Source of the DNA: Diplolepis rosae
Taxonomy: Eukaryota > Arthropoda > Insecta > Hymenoptera > Diplolepididae
Reading direction: 5' to 3'
Assembly: GCA_030998225.1 (NCBI GenBank)
Contig: JAPYXD010000466.1
Span: 7,667,001 to 7,731,000, forward strand
DNA length: 64,000 nucleotides
The translations under genes and the position numbers were made by a program. How positions within the stretch are numbered: the stretch's first letter is position 1; each line of letters starts with the position of its first letter. The notes under the pieces were generated by a model. That model saw only the letters and a list, made by a program, of their open reading frames with translations. It was not told the origin of the DNA and did not search any database. Shown piece after piece: positions 1 through 10,400 of this stretch.

Positions 1-918
1 TTGTTTGAATATGCCGAATGTTCAATGCGTTTTAAAATTGTGTCATTAATTCCGATAAGAAGTTTGATCCTTGGTCTTAGGTGCTCCGAAAAAATAAATG
101 TAGTGATCGATTAAGGCTTCTATTATTGAATTCGTTGATTCATTCTACAAAGGTATGAGAACTGTATATCTTGTTAGTCTATCTTGCATACTGAGTATGT
201 AACGATTTCCTTTTTGTGTTTAGGGGAGTGGCCCAAAGATATCTATTGCCAATTTTTCGTTAGGTGCTAAAGGTATATGAGGTAATATGCTCTTCGCTTG
301 ATTCTTTATACGCGTTGTTTTCTGTAGTTCGCAAATGGGGCAAGACTGCACGTATTTTTTCATTTCATTGTCCAATCCGAGCCATAAGCCGATGGTCTTA
401 GCCTTTTCCATCGAGTTCTTTTCTCCAAGATGAGTGGAGTGTGCTTTTTTGATTATAGCTTGCTTTTCTTCTTTTGTCAATTCTCTGGAAGGCGTGAAAC
501 ATAAGTGGAAATTTAGGTGAGGGTAATAATTTGAGAGAAATTCCATTATTTCCTGAAGTATTTCCTTTTGCAGTGGAGTAAATAGTGGGTCTCCGAAAAT
601 AAGCCTTATGATGGTTAATTTTTTGCTATTAATATATATATATATATATATATATAAATTGATCTTTTCCTCTCCTTTTAGTACCCTATTTTCCGTTATA
701 ACTGGGGTACCGAAAATTTCGATTTTCTGTGGTTGAGATTTTAATTCCGGAGTTCCATCTTCTTCATCGGATATTCCTGCTTCCCACATTGCTTGTTTTA
801 AAATATCAGATGTTATAGGGAAAAGTCGGGATAAACAGTCTGCAATTTTGTTTTCTTTTCCTTTTACGTATTCGATGTTGTAATCGTATTCCTCCATTCT
901 CAATCGCCATCGCAGCAA
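1..918 (-). pseudogene. Element A: end of RNase H and integrase (broken)
   Basis: The 220-918 frame begins with the RNase H tail (LRWRLRMEEYDYNIEYVKGK, then ADCLSRL) and continues into the integrase zinc-binding domain. The HHCC pattern is visible as H-x3-H in AHSTHLGEK and C-x2-C in SCPICELQ. It ends at AIDIFGPLP, which holds the first Asp of the DDE core. A stop follows. Below position 220 the same frame still resembles integrase (for example GAPKTKDQT, where GAP-K-TDQG is expected) but carries stops. An expanded TA repeat in the linker is translated as alternating Tyr-Ile. Integrase would insert the cDNA into the genome; this copy cannot. Confidence 0.8.
632..656. repeat. (TA)n microsatellite inside element A
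   Basis: About a dozen TA units in a row. It lies in the linker between RNase H and integrase of element A, where it reads as Tyr-Ile repeats. Confidence 0.9.
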
Positions 919-1915
919 TCTTGAGCTAGGATCCTTGACGTTATGGAGCCAGACCTGTGATCCGTTTGGAATTTGAATTTGTTACCAAGGAGATTCTGAC
1001 TCAAATGCTTTATAGCCCATATTATAGCTAAAAGCTCTTTTTCTGAGGTATTGTATCTTTCTTCAGCTTTCTTGAGGGTCCTTGAGATGAATAAGCATGG
1101 GTGTCCATTTTTACTAAGAACTGCTCCTAAGCCTTGATTTGAGGCGTCAGTTGTTAAGGTGAATTGTTCTTTAAAATTCGGAAACCTTAACACTGGTGCT
1201 GATATTAATGCATTTTTCAAGTCATAGAATGCTTTTTCGCAGTTTAATCTCCAGTCGAATATTGTATCTTTTTGAGTTAGCTTAGTGAGTGGTCTTGCAA
1301 TGCTTGAAAAGTTTTTTATAAATTTTCTGTAGTGTCCTGCGAGTCCTAAAAAGGATCTATATATGCAAAGCATCTTGTGCCTATTAATCCTCTAGATGCA
1401 TTGTCCATCATCCGTTGGAATGTAGCTTCAGCATTATTTAATCCGAAAGGCATTCTATTGGATTCAAAATGTCCCTGAGATGTAGAAAAGGCTGTGTACT
1501 TCTTGTCGCTATCCTTCATTGGGATGTGGTGTAATCCTGCTGAAAGATCAAAAGCTGAAAAGAATTTTGCTCTACTAAGCTGATCCAATATATCGTTTAT
1601 TACGGGTAACGGATATGCATCTTGATGCGTATCTTCATTGACTTTGCGGTAATCAATGACCATTCGTAGTTTATTACCTTTTTTCGGTACTATCCACAGT
1701 GGGGAGTTAAATGGTGATTGGGATTCTCTTATAATTCCTTTTCGTAAAATTTTCTCCGTTTCCTGGAGTGAATATTCTCGGTTTTTTTCCGGCAGTTTAT
1801 GTGACCTTAAATTAATGATTCTTCCTGATTTCAGAACAATTTCGTGTTGTGTTAGGTTTGTGCATAGGATTGGTTCGGTGTCCAAAGAGAATACTTCTTG
1901 GTATTTTGTAATCAA
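900..1915 (-). pseudogene. Element A: reverse transcriptase and RNase H with internal deletion
   Basis: The 1346-1915 frame is the RT fingers and first half of the palm: SPFNSPLWIVPKK, RMVIDYRKVNEDT, and FSAFDLSAGLHHIPM with the first catalytic Asp. It stops at AYIDPF, where the YIDD box should continue. The next frame (900-1373) resumes only at FLGLAGHYRKF in the thumb and runs through TTDASNQGLGAVL, the RNase H start, to QTDH. So the second half of the palm, including the last catalytic Asp and the following ~50 residues, is deleted and the frame has shifted. A second break follows TDH near position 945. Confidence 0.85.
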
Positions 1916-1988
1916 ACTTCGTATAATATCTTTCTGATGTTCCTCTAAATGATCCAGTTTCGATAGTTTAAAAATTTCCTGTAATCTA

Positions 1989-2345
1989 TCATAGTTCGCC
2001 CTCCTTTTTGCGTGAATTCACGTCTCGGGAATTAATGGTTAGTATTTTTTCATACTTAATTCTGGTGTTTATTGGTTTAGGTTCTATACAGTAATTGGTA
2101 ATGGGTACAGGAATCTCGTTGTTCTGAATTCTATAAATTCCGTCTGGTATGTTTTCTTGATCTAATACAAGTACAACCTGATTTTGATCAGTTGTTGCTA
2201 TTCTAAATACTTTTGTTGTCTTTCCAGAGATAAATTCTCCGTCTTCGTGGAGCGGTAATTTTATGTTGTCGAGTATCAAAAATTCTGATGTTATTGCATA
2301 ACGTCGATATTTAGAAAAGAATTTTATTCCTATTATCCCTTCTTC
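1989..2345 (-). pseudogene. Element A: region between protease and RT
   Basis: The frame at 1989-2279 has no motif of its own. Just upstream it reads like the end of a retroviral-type protease (a GIIGIKF-type ILG box). The DTG/DSG active site itself is missing, because the Gag knuckle follows almost directly. Assigned from position and composition. Confidence 0.5.
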
Positions 2346-2362
2346 CGTGTCTGTCTAACGTG

Positions 2363-2404
2363 ACATTGGTTTGCAAAATGACCTGTCTTGCCACATTTAT
2401 AACA
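2363..2404 (-). pseudogene. Element A: Gag CCHC zinc knuckle
   Basis: The minus strand encodes CYKCGKTGHFANQC, a textbook CX2CX4HX4C nucleocapsid knuckle that binds genomic RNA. It is the best landmark for the end of Gag in element A. It contrasts with the CHCC box of elements B and C. Confidence 0.85.
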
Positions 2405-2408
2405 AATC

Positions 2409-3072
2409 ATTTTTACTCTGTTTGCTAGTGGTAGTGAATGATTAGGTGTTCTTATTCCGTTTGTGTTGACTATGATTAAGTCCACGATTAAATTAGGTTG
2501 TGTATGCCTGGTTTTTGCTTTCTTAACAGTTTTAATGAAATCTTCTATTCCTATATCGTCTTGACCATTGATCCCACGAATGGTTTCGATCGTGGTTTCT
2601 GCTTTTATTCTTCCCTCCTTGTCGATGCGTGATGCTGAGGGGTCGGAGAATCGTACCTTAGGCTCTGCTTAGATGTTCTCATTCCTAAATCGTAAGTTTT
2701 CTTATGCTTGCCTGTTTTCCTGTTCCACTTCGGAAGACGAGTCATTGGTAACATCTTGTCGTTGTGTAGTTTCTTTATCTGTTTCAACTTCTCCCGAGCA
2801 ACCTACTTTCTTTGCCAGCTTAGAAATTTTTTCTATTCTGTTTTCATTTTCTCTCTTAAGCGTGTATTGAAAGAGAAGGTGAGAGATTCCACTTGGGCGA
2901 GCATTCGTTCTAACAATTCTTCCGTGCTATGGGAGGGGTATTTGGCCCGGACGGGTGAATGAATTTTAGACATTGGAGCTGTCGCGAATGGAAAGTTTAT
3001 AGAAAGTGACGAGTCGATCCGGTACAAAGTACCGTTTTGATGTTTGTCAAACGCCAGTATGCCTATTTTCAC
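2409..3072 (-). pseudogene. Element A: probable Gag remnant
   Basis: The stretch upstream of the knuckle on the minus strand should hold Gag capsid. Only short frames survive; the longest (2833-3072, 79 residues) has no motif I recognise. Assigned by position. Confidence 0.35.
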
Positions 3073-4490
3073 CTATTTTCCCTATTTGATGATGGTTTGC
3101 GTAACGGGTGGATATGTCGCGTTACAACATTAAATGTTTCGGTTTTTTTAATACTATAAAATTCGAAGCAATCGCCTATTGCAATTCCTTAGATTTTAAT
3201 AGTAGTGTATTTGTTTTATTGAGAAACGACCAGTGCTCTGGAACACCAGGAGTATAGTCGACCCGATCTCACCACTACTTAGCCTCGCATGTAATGTAAT
3301 ACAGTCGCCGTTCAACGAGCGTAAGGAAGACTTATACTCAGTGGCCTGAGATCGCTTCAAGTCGCGAAGTTACAATGCTTAAATTCATATATATTTTTTA
3401 TGCTTACGGTTTCTCGCTTTCGCTAACAGCTGGGTTTCAGGGTCTCTGGATTCCGTGGAGTCCGTTGCGACTTTCTCAAGTGATGACGTATCAACCAACC
3501 TGCTGCTTGCTGGATACCGGTTTCTCCAAAGGGCGTTAGTTACTTGCTGCTATACAGGTTATGGGCGTTGGTCAACCTGGTCCAATTCTTCTTAGGTTCT
3601 TACCGTCTATGTGACGTACCTCTTCCGCCTGTTTTCGGGACTCGTTCCAATTTGAATGTTCTTTAATCTGAATGTACGTAGTATAGGGCCTACTATGTTC
3701 AGCGCCTAATTATATTCAGATAAATACTAATTCACTTTTATTTTATTTTCTTTCGGGCTTACCGTAGTGAAGTCCGGAGTTCTTGCCTTAAGGCCATCGA
3801 TCAACCAGATCACGTGACCAAATTCCTGTAAAAGTTCGTGTAAGATAACTTTCTTATTTTTCAAAATATCTTCCTGAAAACTTGGAAAATACTACAAAAC
3901 ATGATAGAGAACGTCTGTCAACTTCGTTTGAGTGAGAATTTTGCACAAAATTTTACAGTTAACTGTAATTGCCGATAAGTTTTCGAATTTTTTTCAAAAT
4001 TTTTACAAAAAAGAAGTTAACGGACGTGCTTTATTATCTTTTGTTACGTTTCCCAAATTATCAGAAAGATACATTGTAAATTAAAAAAGTTATCTTACAT
4101 GAACGAATAAATCCATAATTTAGTCACGTGGTCCGATTGATCCATGGCCTTAATGAATCTCGTAAGATTCTCACTTGCTTCTGGTCCGCAGAATCCAGTT
4201 TCTTTTCTCAGTGCCGTCCGCGTTTCTATATGGTTCCAATTAATTTATTCCGTAGAATTTCGAGCATCGAGAAAACTTAGCGGATCCAGGCAGGATGGCC
4301 AAAAAATGTTATCCGTAATAATGAAGAAGGAGGTTTTAAGTATATTGCTGAGTCGTTTGTTTAGAAAGCTCAGTGGTTGTAACTTTATTGGTCGGGCAAG
4401 AACTGAGGAGCGGGCCCTGCGCTCTACATTATATAGGCATCGAGTGCTAATAGAAGGGGTATCTTACCGTTAGGCATAACAGAATATACG
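3073..4490 (-). other. Leader/LTR-like region of element A, split by a MITE
   Basis: There is no coding sequence. On the minus strand the outer part (about 4480 down to 4160) looks promoter-like: a TATA-type CTATATAA around 4432-4440, followed by AATAAAG, in an otherwise more GC-rich context. This would suit a 5' LTR. I could not match it to a second LTR because the left end of the element is outside the window. The TTAA-flanked MITE at 3792-4149 interrupts it. Confidence 0.35.
3792..4149. mobile_element. TTAA-flanked palindromic MITE
   Basis: The 358 bp form one long imperfect hairpin. Ends are GGCCATCGATCAACC and its near-complement, and the arms pair all the way to a centre at ACAGTTAACTGT (about 3956-3967). 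TTAA occurs immediately outside both ends (3788-3791 and 4150-4153). TTAA target duplications are typical of piggyBac-type transposition, though GGCC termini are not the common piggyBac ends. No coding capacity. Confidence 0.8.
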
Positions 4491-4563
4491 TCTGAAACTT
4501 AAGCTCTATTGTGTTAAAAAAACGGGCAACGAAAATGATATAAAAATTTACGTATATACAGTA

Positions 4564-5417
4564 CCGGTCAGAATTGTGGGACCACCTGTTTTTCGATAAT
4601 TGCTTAAATTATCCTAATTTTAATTATGTAAGCGAAAAAATTTGTTCTTTTAATTAATTCAAATCCATTAAAATTCATTATAAAATTAGCCCAGCATGAA
4701 TTCTTTTTGTTAAATTTTGAAGAAGTTATTGCAGAAATAATCAAGATTTCAATGCTTTCTTAATATTTAAATAATTTTCGAAATAATCAACATTTTTTAA
4801 TGTTCATGGACTAATTTTAGAGCTAAATTTATAAAAAATCGAACCAAATGCTTAGAATTAATATGTAATTTTTTTCTTACATAGTGCTCGAAGTTAAAGT
4901 TCAAATAAAAAAGTTGGAAAAATTCATATATTGCTTTTGCTGAGAAAAACATTTTTATAAGATATATAAAACATATAATCATGAATTTTGTATTGTATTC
5001 CCTTACAATATATATTCATATGATCTTTATTATGATTTACCTACAGATGAAATGTTTTCGAAATTCCCCTACTGTTTTGTTACAATTTCAACTCTTTGCA
5101 TTATGCAATAAAAAAATTATAGACAATAACAATTTACTGCGATTCTGTAGAATCTCAGCTTTAAAATGAACCTAAGAACATTAAAAAATGTTGATTGTTT
5201 CGAAAATTATTTAAAATTTAAGAAAACATTGAAATTTAGACTTTTTTTGCAATAACTTTTTCAAAATTTAACGAAACGACTTCATTCCAGACTAATTTTA
5301 AAGATAATTTTGATGGCTTTCACATTATTAAGAGTGCAAATTTCATCAATTAAAGAATTGAAATTAAGATAATTTAAGCAATCATCGAAAAACAGGTGGT
5401 CGCACAATTCTGACCGG
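4564..5417. mobile_element. Tc1-like palindromic MITE
   Basis: Inverted ends start CCGGTCAGAATTGTG and are flanked by TA on both sides (4562-4563 and 5418-5419). The complementarity continues through most of the 854 bp; for example 4745-4810 pairs with 5165-5240. A TA target and a CAGT(A)CCGGTCA-like start are typical of Tc1/mariner elements. No transposase is present. Confidence 0.8.
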
Positions 5418-5419
5418 TA

Positions 5420-5837
5420 GAGTAGGTATATAAAGTTTTTTAGTCGTTTCACTGTAAATATTAAAAACGTATACAAAATATGTATATTTGTTTTTGAGCT
5501 GCTCGCTTGATTTTAAAGCAACTTTTATATTACAATGTCAATGCTTAAGCATTATATATATGATTTTAATTGTTTACACGCATTAATTTTGATTTATTCG
5601 TAATTACAGTTCTCATATGAATTTGATTTATAATATTTTCAGAATTCGTCGTTTTCCATGTGTATGAAAATTTTTACATTTTATAATTAAAAATTTTTTC
5701 AGTGATTGTTGATCATCAGGTTTGTCGATATCCTGGCGAGGATTGCAGCTAGGTTTCGTGTAGGTTTCTTGGTTTGGTGTGCGAGTGCTTGATAGCTATT
5801 TTTCGGGAAACTAATAATTTTTCGTTTTATACAATTT
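5420..5837 (+). other. Sequence upstream of element B gag
   Basis: AT-rich leader-like DNA. I find no copy of the 10090-10400 LTR and no tRNA-Trp primer site here, so element B has lost its 5' LTR. Confidence 0.5.
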
Positions 5838-6809
5838 ATGATTTTTACATTGCTTGCTCTCGGAATCGCATTTTGGATATTTTATAATTATTATCGATAT
5901 CTTTCAGACTCTTTGATCATGCAGGATAATAGTAACCAGGTGGATCCTGGGCAGGCGGAACTTCCCGGAATTCTTGAGCGGCTTGCCGGTCACGTGGATT
6001 CTTACCGTGTCCCAAAGATTCCTAAGTTTTTCCGTGAAGACCCGCAATGTTGGTTTTTTCAGGTTGAAGCTTCTTTTGCGGATGCACGCATCGTCACAGA
6101 GGCAACAAAAGTACATTCAATTATTGCCAACTTGGATACGGATCTTATCCCTCACATTAGAGATATTATCACAGCAGTGCCACGACCAATAGATCAATAT
6201 ACTCAAATCAAGAATAGGTTAATCTCTGCCTTTTCTAAATCTTCCGAACCAGGTCTTCGTCAACTCCTTAGGGGTGAGGTGTTTGCTGAGGGAAAGCCAT
6301 CGCTTCTTCTCAATCGGTTACGCAGTCTGAACGATGGAGTCTGTTCAGACCAGGTACTCAAGGCCATTTTTTTCGACCAATTGCCCTCGTCCATCAGAGC
6401 GGTTCTTGTAATGTCTGATCGCGACGATCTGCAGTTTTTAGCTGATATGGCTGACAAGGTGGCTGAGGCATTGAGACCATTGGATTTTCAATCATCGTCC
6501 ATCTCTTCCGGTGCTCAGGCATTTCAGCCCATGGTTGCCACCGTTGCTGGTCCTGCAGTTTCATCTGACCTTTCTCAGAGAGTCGACTGGCTTTCTCAAC
6601 AACTCAACCGTCTTATGAAGGAATTTCACGGCCCTCCTCCTAGAAAAGTACGTGATAGGTCACGTTCTGCTTCCAACTTTCGGAACAGACGTAACCGTTC
6701 TCGCAGCAGAGATTCTAACCTCTGCTTTTATCATAAAAGATTTGGCACTAAAGCCGTCAAATATGTTCAGCCGTGTTCTTGGACTGCTTCTAATGTTTCG
6801 GAAAACTAA
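5838..6809 (+). CDS. Element B Gag (with hydrophobic N-terminus)
   Basis: 323 residues. Residues 1-24 are strongly hydrophobic (MIFTLLALGIAFWIFYNYY) and look like a membrane anchor; they precede what is probably the classical Gag start around residue 29 (MQDNSNQ). The capsid region has the conserved [10 protein letters not shown] and FSKSSEPGLRQLLRGEV blocks shared with C and D. An Arg/Ser-rich stretch (residues ~270-300) precedes the metal-binding box CFYHKRFG...PC. That box is CX2H with a final C, but Tyr replaces the third ligand seen in copy C. The slippery heptamer found in C is not preserved. The frame ends at SEN, as in C. Confidence 0.8.
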   Translation: MIFTLLALGIAFWIFYNYYRYLSDSLIMQDNSNQVDPGQAELPGILERLAGHVDSYRVPKIPKFFREDPQCWFFQVEASFADARIVTEATKVHSIIANLDTDLIPHIRDIITAVPRPIDQYTQIKNRLISAFSKSSEPGLRQLLRGEVFAEGKPSLLLNRLRSLNDGVCSDQVLKAIFFDQLPSSIRAVLVMSDRDDLQFLADMADKVAEALRPLDFQSSSISSGAQAFQPMVATVAGPAVSSDLSQRVDWLSQQLNRLMKEFHGPPPRKVRDRSRSASNFRNRRNRSRSRDSNLCFYHKRFGTKAVKYVQPCSWTASNVSEN

Positions 6810-7310
6810 ATCAGCCTGTTCGTGTGGAGACTGTCGGTTCAGGCATTCAATCTTCTAAACGTCTCCATGTTCGTGATCGTGACTCCAGATTAGTGTTTTT
6901 GATCGACACAGGTTCCGATAATTCCTTGTTACCTGCTGATAAAAAGACTATAAATAACCTACCTAACGACGTAATCCTTTTCGCCGCCAATGACTCTTGT
7001 GTACTTACTTATGGCACAACGCGCTTATCACTGAATTTAAATTTGCGTCGAAAATTTTCATGGAACTTCTGTGTAGCCGCAGTTCCAAACCCTATCACTG
7101 GGGCTGATCTGTTGGCTCATTACCATCTTGTGCCTTATCTTCAAGAGTCACGCTTGGTTGACACGACCACTGGTCTTGGTGTCGTTGGATTCATAAAATC
7201 TGCAGCTGTTTTCAACGTCAGCTCAGTAGATCGTTCAGAAGCTTATTCAGAGATTTTATCGGAATTTCCGGAGATTACCGGCATTTCTCAGATCTCAAAA
7301 ATTAAGGTTT
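6810..7310 (+). pseudogene. Element B protease region
   Basis: The frame starting near 6824 contains VFLIDTGSDNSLLPAD, the aspartic protease active site (DTGS). It is followed by the conserved VILFAANDS, NLNLRRKFSWNFCVAAVP and ADLLAHYHLVPYL segments also present in C. It would cleave Gag-Pol. A frame change is needed at about 6820 from the -1 frame leaving gag, and another near 7310 to reach RT. Confidence 0.75.
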
Positions 7311-8108
7311 GTGTATTCAATATCATATCATCACCAAGGGACCTCCAGTGTTCGAAAGAGCCCGACGTTTGTCCCCTGACAAACTGCTGGTTGCTAAACA
7401 GATGTTTCGGCAGATTCTGGACGACGGTGTTTGTCGACCATCCAGCAGCCCTTGGGCTTCTCCTATTCATATGACTCGCAAGAAAAACGGAGAATGGCCG
7501 ATATGCGGTGATTTCCGTCGCCTTAATACTGTTACCGAACCTGACAAATACCCTGTACCTCATTTGCACGATTTTAGGTTCGTGCAATTACTGAGTTTCC
7601 AAAGCCTCAAACTATTGTGGAGCTTCGTAGATTTCTCGGATTGGTTAATTTTTATCGTTGTAGTCTTCCTCATGCGGCCGAGTCACAGGCTCCTTTGCAT
7701 CAATATCTACATGAATCTCGCAGAAATGATAAACGTAGAATCGTTTGGAACAAAGAGGCTAAAGAGGCGTTTGATCAGATTAAAAAGAATCTGGCTAACG
7801 CAACTCTTCTTACTCATCCCTCCGTGGGTCTTGAAATGCGTCTAGTCACCGATGCTTCGGACTTTGGCATGGGAGCCTCCTTAGAACAATTCATCGATGA
7901 TTTGTGGAAGCCGCTTGCCTTCTTTTCAAAAAAATTTTCATCATCACAGCTAAATTACAGTGCATATGATCGCGAACTAACGGCTGTTTATGAAGCTATT
8001 CGGTACTTCAAGCATTTTCTTGAAGGCCAAATCTTCGAGTTCGTTACCGATCACAAACCACTTATTTACGCTTTTATTCAACGTTTGGAGAAAGCTTCTC
8101 CTAGATAG
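7311..8108 (+). pseudogene. Element B reverse transcriptase (palm deleted) and RNase H
   Basis: The RT fingers are present ([43 protein letters not shown]). Immediately after PVPHLHDF the sequence jumps to [20 protein letters not shown] (another frame). Compared with copy C, the whole palm with FSKLDLL and YIDD is gone. RNase H follows from about 7840 ([37 protein letters not shown]) and ends at an in-frame TAG (8106-8108), where C has Gln. Confidence 0.8.
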
Positions 8109-8117
8109 CAGCGGCAA

Positions 8118-9491
8118 TTGTCGTTCATCTCACAATTTACCACAAAAATCGAATTTCAGCCTGGTCCAGACATTGTTATTGCGGATTTTTTATCAAGGAT
8201 TGAATCGGTTTCTTTGCCTACTTTGTTCAGTCTTTCTGACATTGCTGAGGCGCAGGGAAATGATGACGAACTTAGGCGCATTATCGTGGATCCTAAATGC
8301 TCGTTAAGCTTGAGAAAGCTCCTGTGGGATTCTGGGCGTTCTGCCATTTATTGTGATCTCTCGGGAGAGACTCTTCGCCCGTATATTCCGTCAGCTTTGC
8401 GTCAACGCATTTTTCATCTTTTTCATGACCCCGCTCACCCCAGTGCGAGGGTTTCTGATCGCGTTATTCGCATACACTATGTTTGGCCAGCGATGCATCG
8501 CGATATTTTTGCATGGTGTAAGACTTGTCTTGATTGCCAACAGTCTAAAATCTCGCGTCATAACCATCTTGTTCCTGCTCAATTCGTGGTGCCTGACGGT
8601 AGATTCAGGCATATACACCTTGACATCGTGGGTCCGCTTCCGGACAGCGATGGTTACAGGTATTGTCTCACGATGGTAGACCGTTCCTCTCGCTGGCTGG
8701 AGGCAGTTCCGCTTAAAAATATTGAGGCGATTACAGTTTGTCGTGCATTTTATGACACCTGGATCTCGCGTTATGGTGCTCCTGAGAAGTTAGCTACAGA
8801 TCAGGGCAGTCAGTTTGAATCTCAGCTTTTTACGGCGTTGATGCAACTTATTGGTTGCCATAAAATTCATACAACTCCCTATCATCCAGCTGCCAATGGA
8901 ATGATTGAACGTTGGCGTCGATCTCTTAAGGCTGCAATCATGTGCCATAATGATCGCGCTTGGTCTCGCTCTTTATCAATGGTCATGTTGGGTTTACGAT
9001 CGAACGTTTTGGACACTGGTTCATCGCCTGCCGAGTATCTCTACGGCACAACTCTTAGGATTCCCGGGGAGTTCATCCTGCCTGAGGACTTCTCACCTGA
9101 TCCGCGGATGTTTCTTGAAGAATTTCGAGAGCATATGCGGAAGGTCAAAACTGTTCCTGTAGCTCAAAAATATAAAAGAAAAACATTTGTATTTAAAATT
9201 TTAGAATCTAGCACTCATGTTTTCTTACTCTCTACTCTTTCTCGAAAGTCTCTCGAGCGCCCGTACACTGGACCTCATAAGATTCTAAATCGTATCTCAG
9301 ACAGAGTGTTTGAGATAGATGTAAATGGTTCTTCTCGTCGAGTTTCAGTGGAGAACATTAAACCGGCTTACTTTGTTCGCGAAGACATCGACAATATCTC
9401 ACAACCAGCTTCGAAATCACCTGTTGATGGGAATGTCATGCCACAGTTAAAAATTTACAGTCGCAAGAAAAAAGTCACGTTCAATGTATAG
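8118..9491 (+). CDS. Element B integrase
   Basis: Complete integrase part of Pol in one frame, 457 residues. The zinc-binding HHCC is seen in FHDPAHPSARVSDR...CKTCLDCQQ. The DDE catalytic triad is seen in HLDIVGPLP, KLATDQGSQFE and HPAANGMIERW. A C-terminal domain follows (RPYTGPHKILNR). There is no chromodomain signature that I can see. The domain looks intact, but it is uncoupled from RT by the stop at 8106. Confidence 0.85.
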   Translation: MSFISQFTTKIEFQPGPDIVIADFLSRIESVSLPTLFSLSDIAEAQGNDDELRRIIVDPKCSLSLRKLLWDSGRSAIYCDLSGETLRPYIPSALRQRIFHLFHDPAHPSARVSDRVIRIHYVWPAMHRDIFAWCKTCLDCQQSKISRHNHLVPAQFVVPDGRFRHIHLDIVGPLPDSDGYRYCLTMVDRSSRWLEAVPLKNIEAITVCRAFYDTWISRYGAPEKLATDQGSQFESQLFTALMQLIGCHKIHTTPYHPAANGMIERWRRSLKAAIMCHNDRAWSRSLSMVMLGLRSNVLDTGSSPAEYLYGTTLRIPGEFILPEDFSPDPRMFLEEFREHMRKVKTVPVAQKYKRKTFVFKILESSTHVFLLSTLSRKSLERPYTGPHKILNRISDRVFEIDVNGSSRRVSVENIKPAYFVREDIDNISQPASKSPVDGNVMPQLKIYSRKKKVTFNV

Positions 9492-10089
9492 ACTATACTT
9501 GTATGCACTCCGACTTAATTTTTTGATTTTTTTGAAACTTTATTTCTTTTTGCGCATCGCTTAATACTTTTGTAAAATGCGATTTAAATTTTGAGAACAA
9601 AAAGAAAATCTCCTACCAGACTAAATGTTTATTCTAACTAGTTTAGGCATTTAATTTGTACTCGTTTATTGTACTTCGAATCATAAGAAAAGCGTATTTA
9701 TCTGTTAAGTTTTTTTTAGGTTAGGTCGCGATCTTAGTTTAAAAAAAAAAATTAGTTTTTTATTAGATTTAATTATTGCTTTATAAGATTTCTACACTTT
9801 GTTTAGAACAAATATTACGTAATGCTATTTATAAATTATCACAGCTGTAAAAGACAGATTATTAATGTTTATTTTATTTTAAATTGACTGGCTTTTTCCA
9901 TATCATTGTATTTGATATAATTTAATCTATTTTGTTAAAATGGAAATCGCTTTAATAATCTTACTTTTGTCTAGTCTGATTAATATTATTTTTCTCGTTG
10001 AGTTTTATTAAAAATGTGTGAATCTACGACTGATTAGTTTTAATAATAAATTTGTAAGTTTTATAATGTTAACACTCGGGGGGGAGTAT
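9492..10089 (+). other. Element B 3' untranslated region and polypurine tract
   Basis: AT-rich with no frame, ending in a purine run ACTCGGGGGGGAGTA (10075-10089) directly before the LTR. This is the plus-strand primer site. Confidence 0.75.
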
Positions 10090-10400
10090 TGTAGGATCCT
10101 GCTTTATCACCGCACCACTCTGCGGAGCGTGGGTTCGCGCAATAGTAGCAGCGAGTAGCCCGTCTAGGTATTGACTCCGCGCTTCGATACAACACAGTTA
10201 GTCCGTAACGGTCTATGATAGGGGCAACATCCTACTCCGGAAACTGAATACGAGCAATTTACTCATTTAAATAAAGTTATACTTTTATATGTCACATATG
10301 AAGTCTATTGATTTTTTATCATCCATGATAGCCTGATGTGTGAGTGTTGTAGGTCACTCAATATTTTGGAGTCACTATCCATCTATCAAAATTACCTACA
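10090..10400 (+). repeat. Element B 3' LTR
   Basis: Begins TGTAGGATCC and ends AATTACCTACA, so it has TG...CA ends. It contains AATAAA near 10270. Length is 311 bp. The termini resemble those of the C LTR (TGTAGG...CCTACA), but the middle is different. Confidence 0.75.

Larger units (their letters stand above)
1..3072 (-). mobile_element. Ty3/gypsy LTR retrotransposon A, decayed
   Basis: Read on the minus strand, the order is Gag zinc knuckle, protease-RT linker, RT, RNase H and integrase, which is the Ty3/gypsy order. It runs off the left edge of the window inside the integrase core. Several segments are deleted: the protease active site, the catalytic half of the RT palm, and a break in RNase H. 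The sequence style (RNase H end followed by an HHCC integrase) resembles insect gypsy/17.6-like elements rather than the CsRn1 copies further right. No envelope gene is visible. This is a dead copy. Confidence 0.85.
5838..10400 (+). mobile_element. Ty3/gypsy element B (CsRn1 type), 5'-truncated
   Basis: Order is gag, protease, RT, RNase H, integrase, polypurine tract, 3' LTR. Protein similarity to the intact-looking copy C is obvious by eye throughout. The 5' LTR is missing, a large piece of RT is deleted, and several frameshifts and a stop are present. It is a dead copy. Confidence 0.88.

Noticed and set aside
1..3072. Possible envelope gene making element A an errantivirus
   Set aside because: The element runs off the left edge before its 3' part; no envelope motif is visible in the window.
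4797..5476. Short frames on both strands
   Set aside because: They fall in the arms of the Tc1-like palindromic MITE and mirror each other; no motif.
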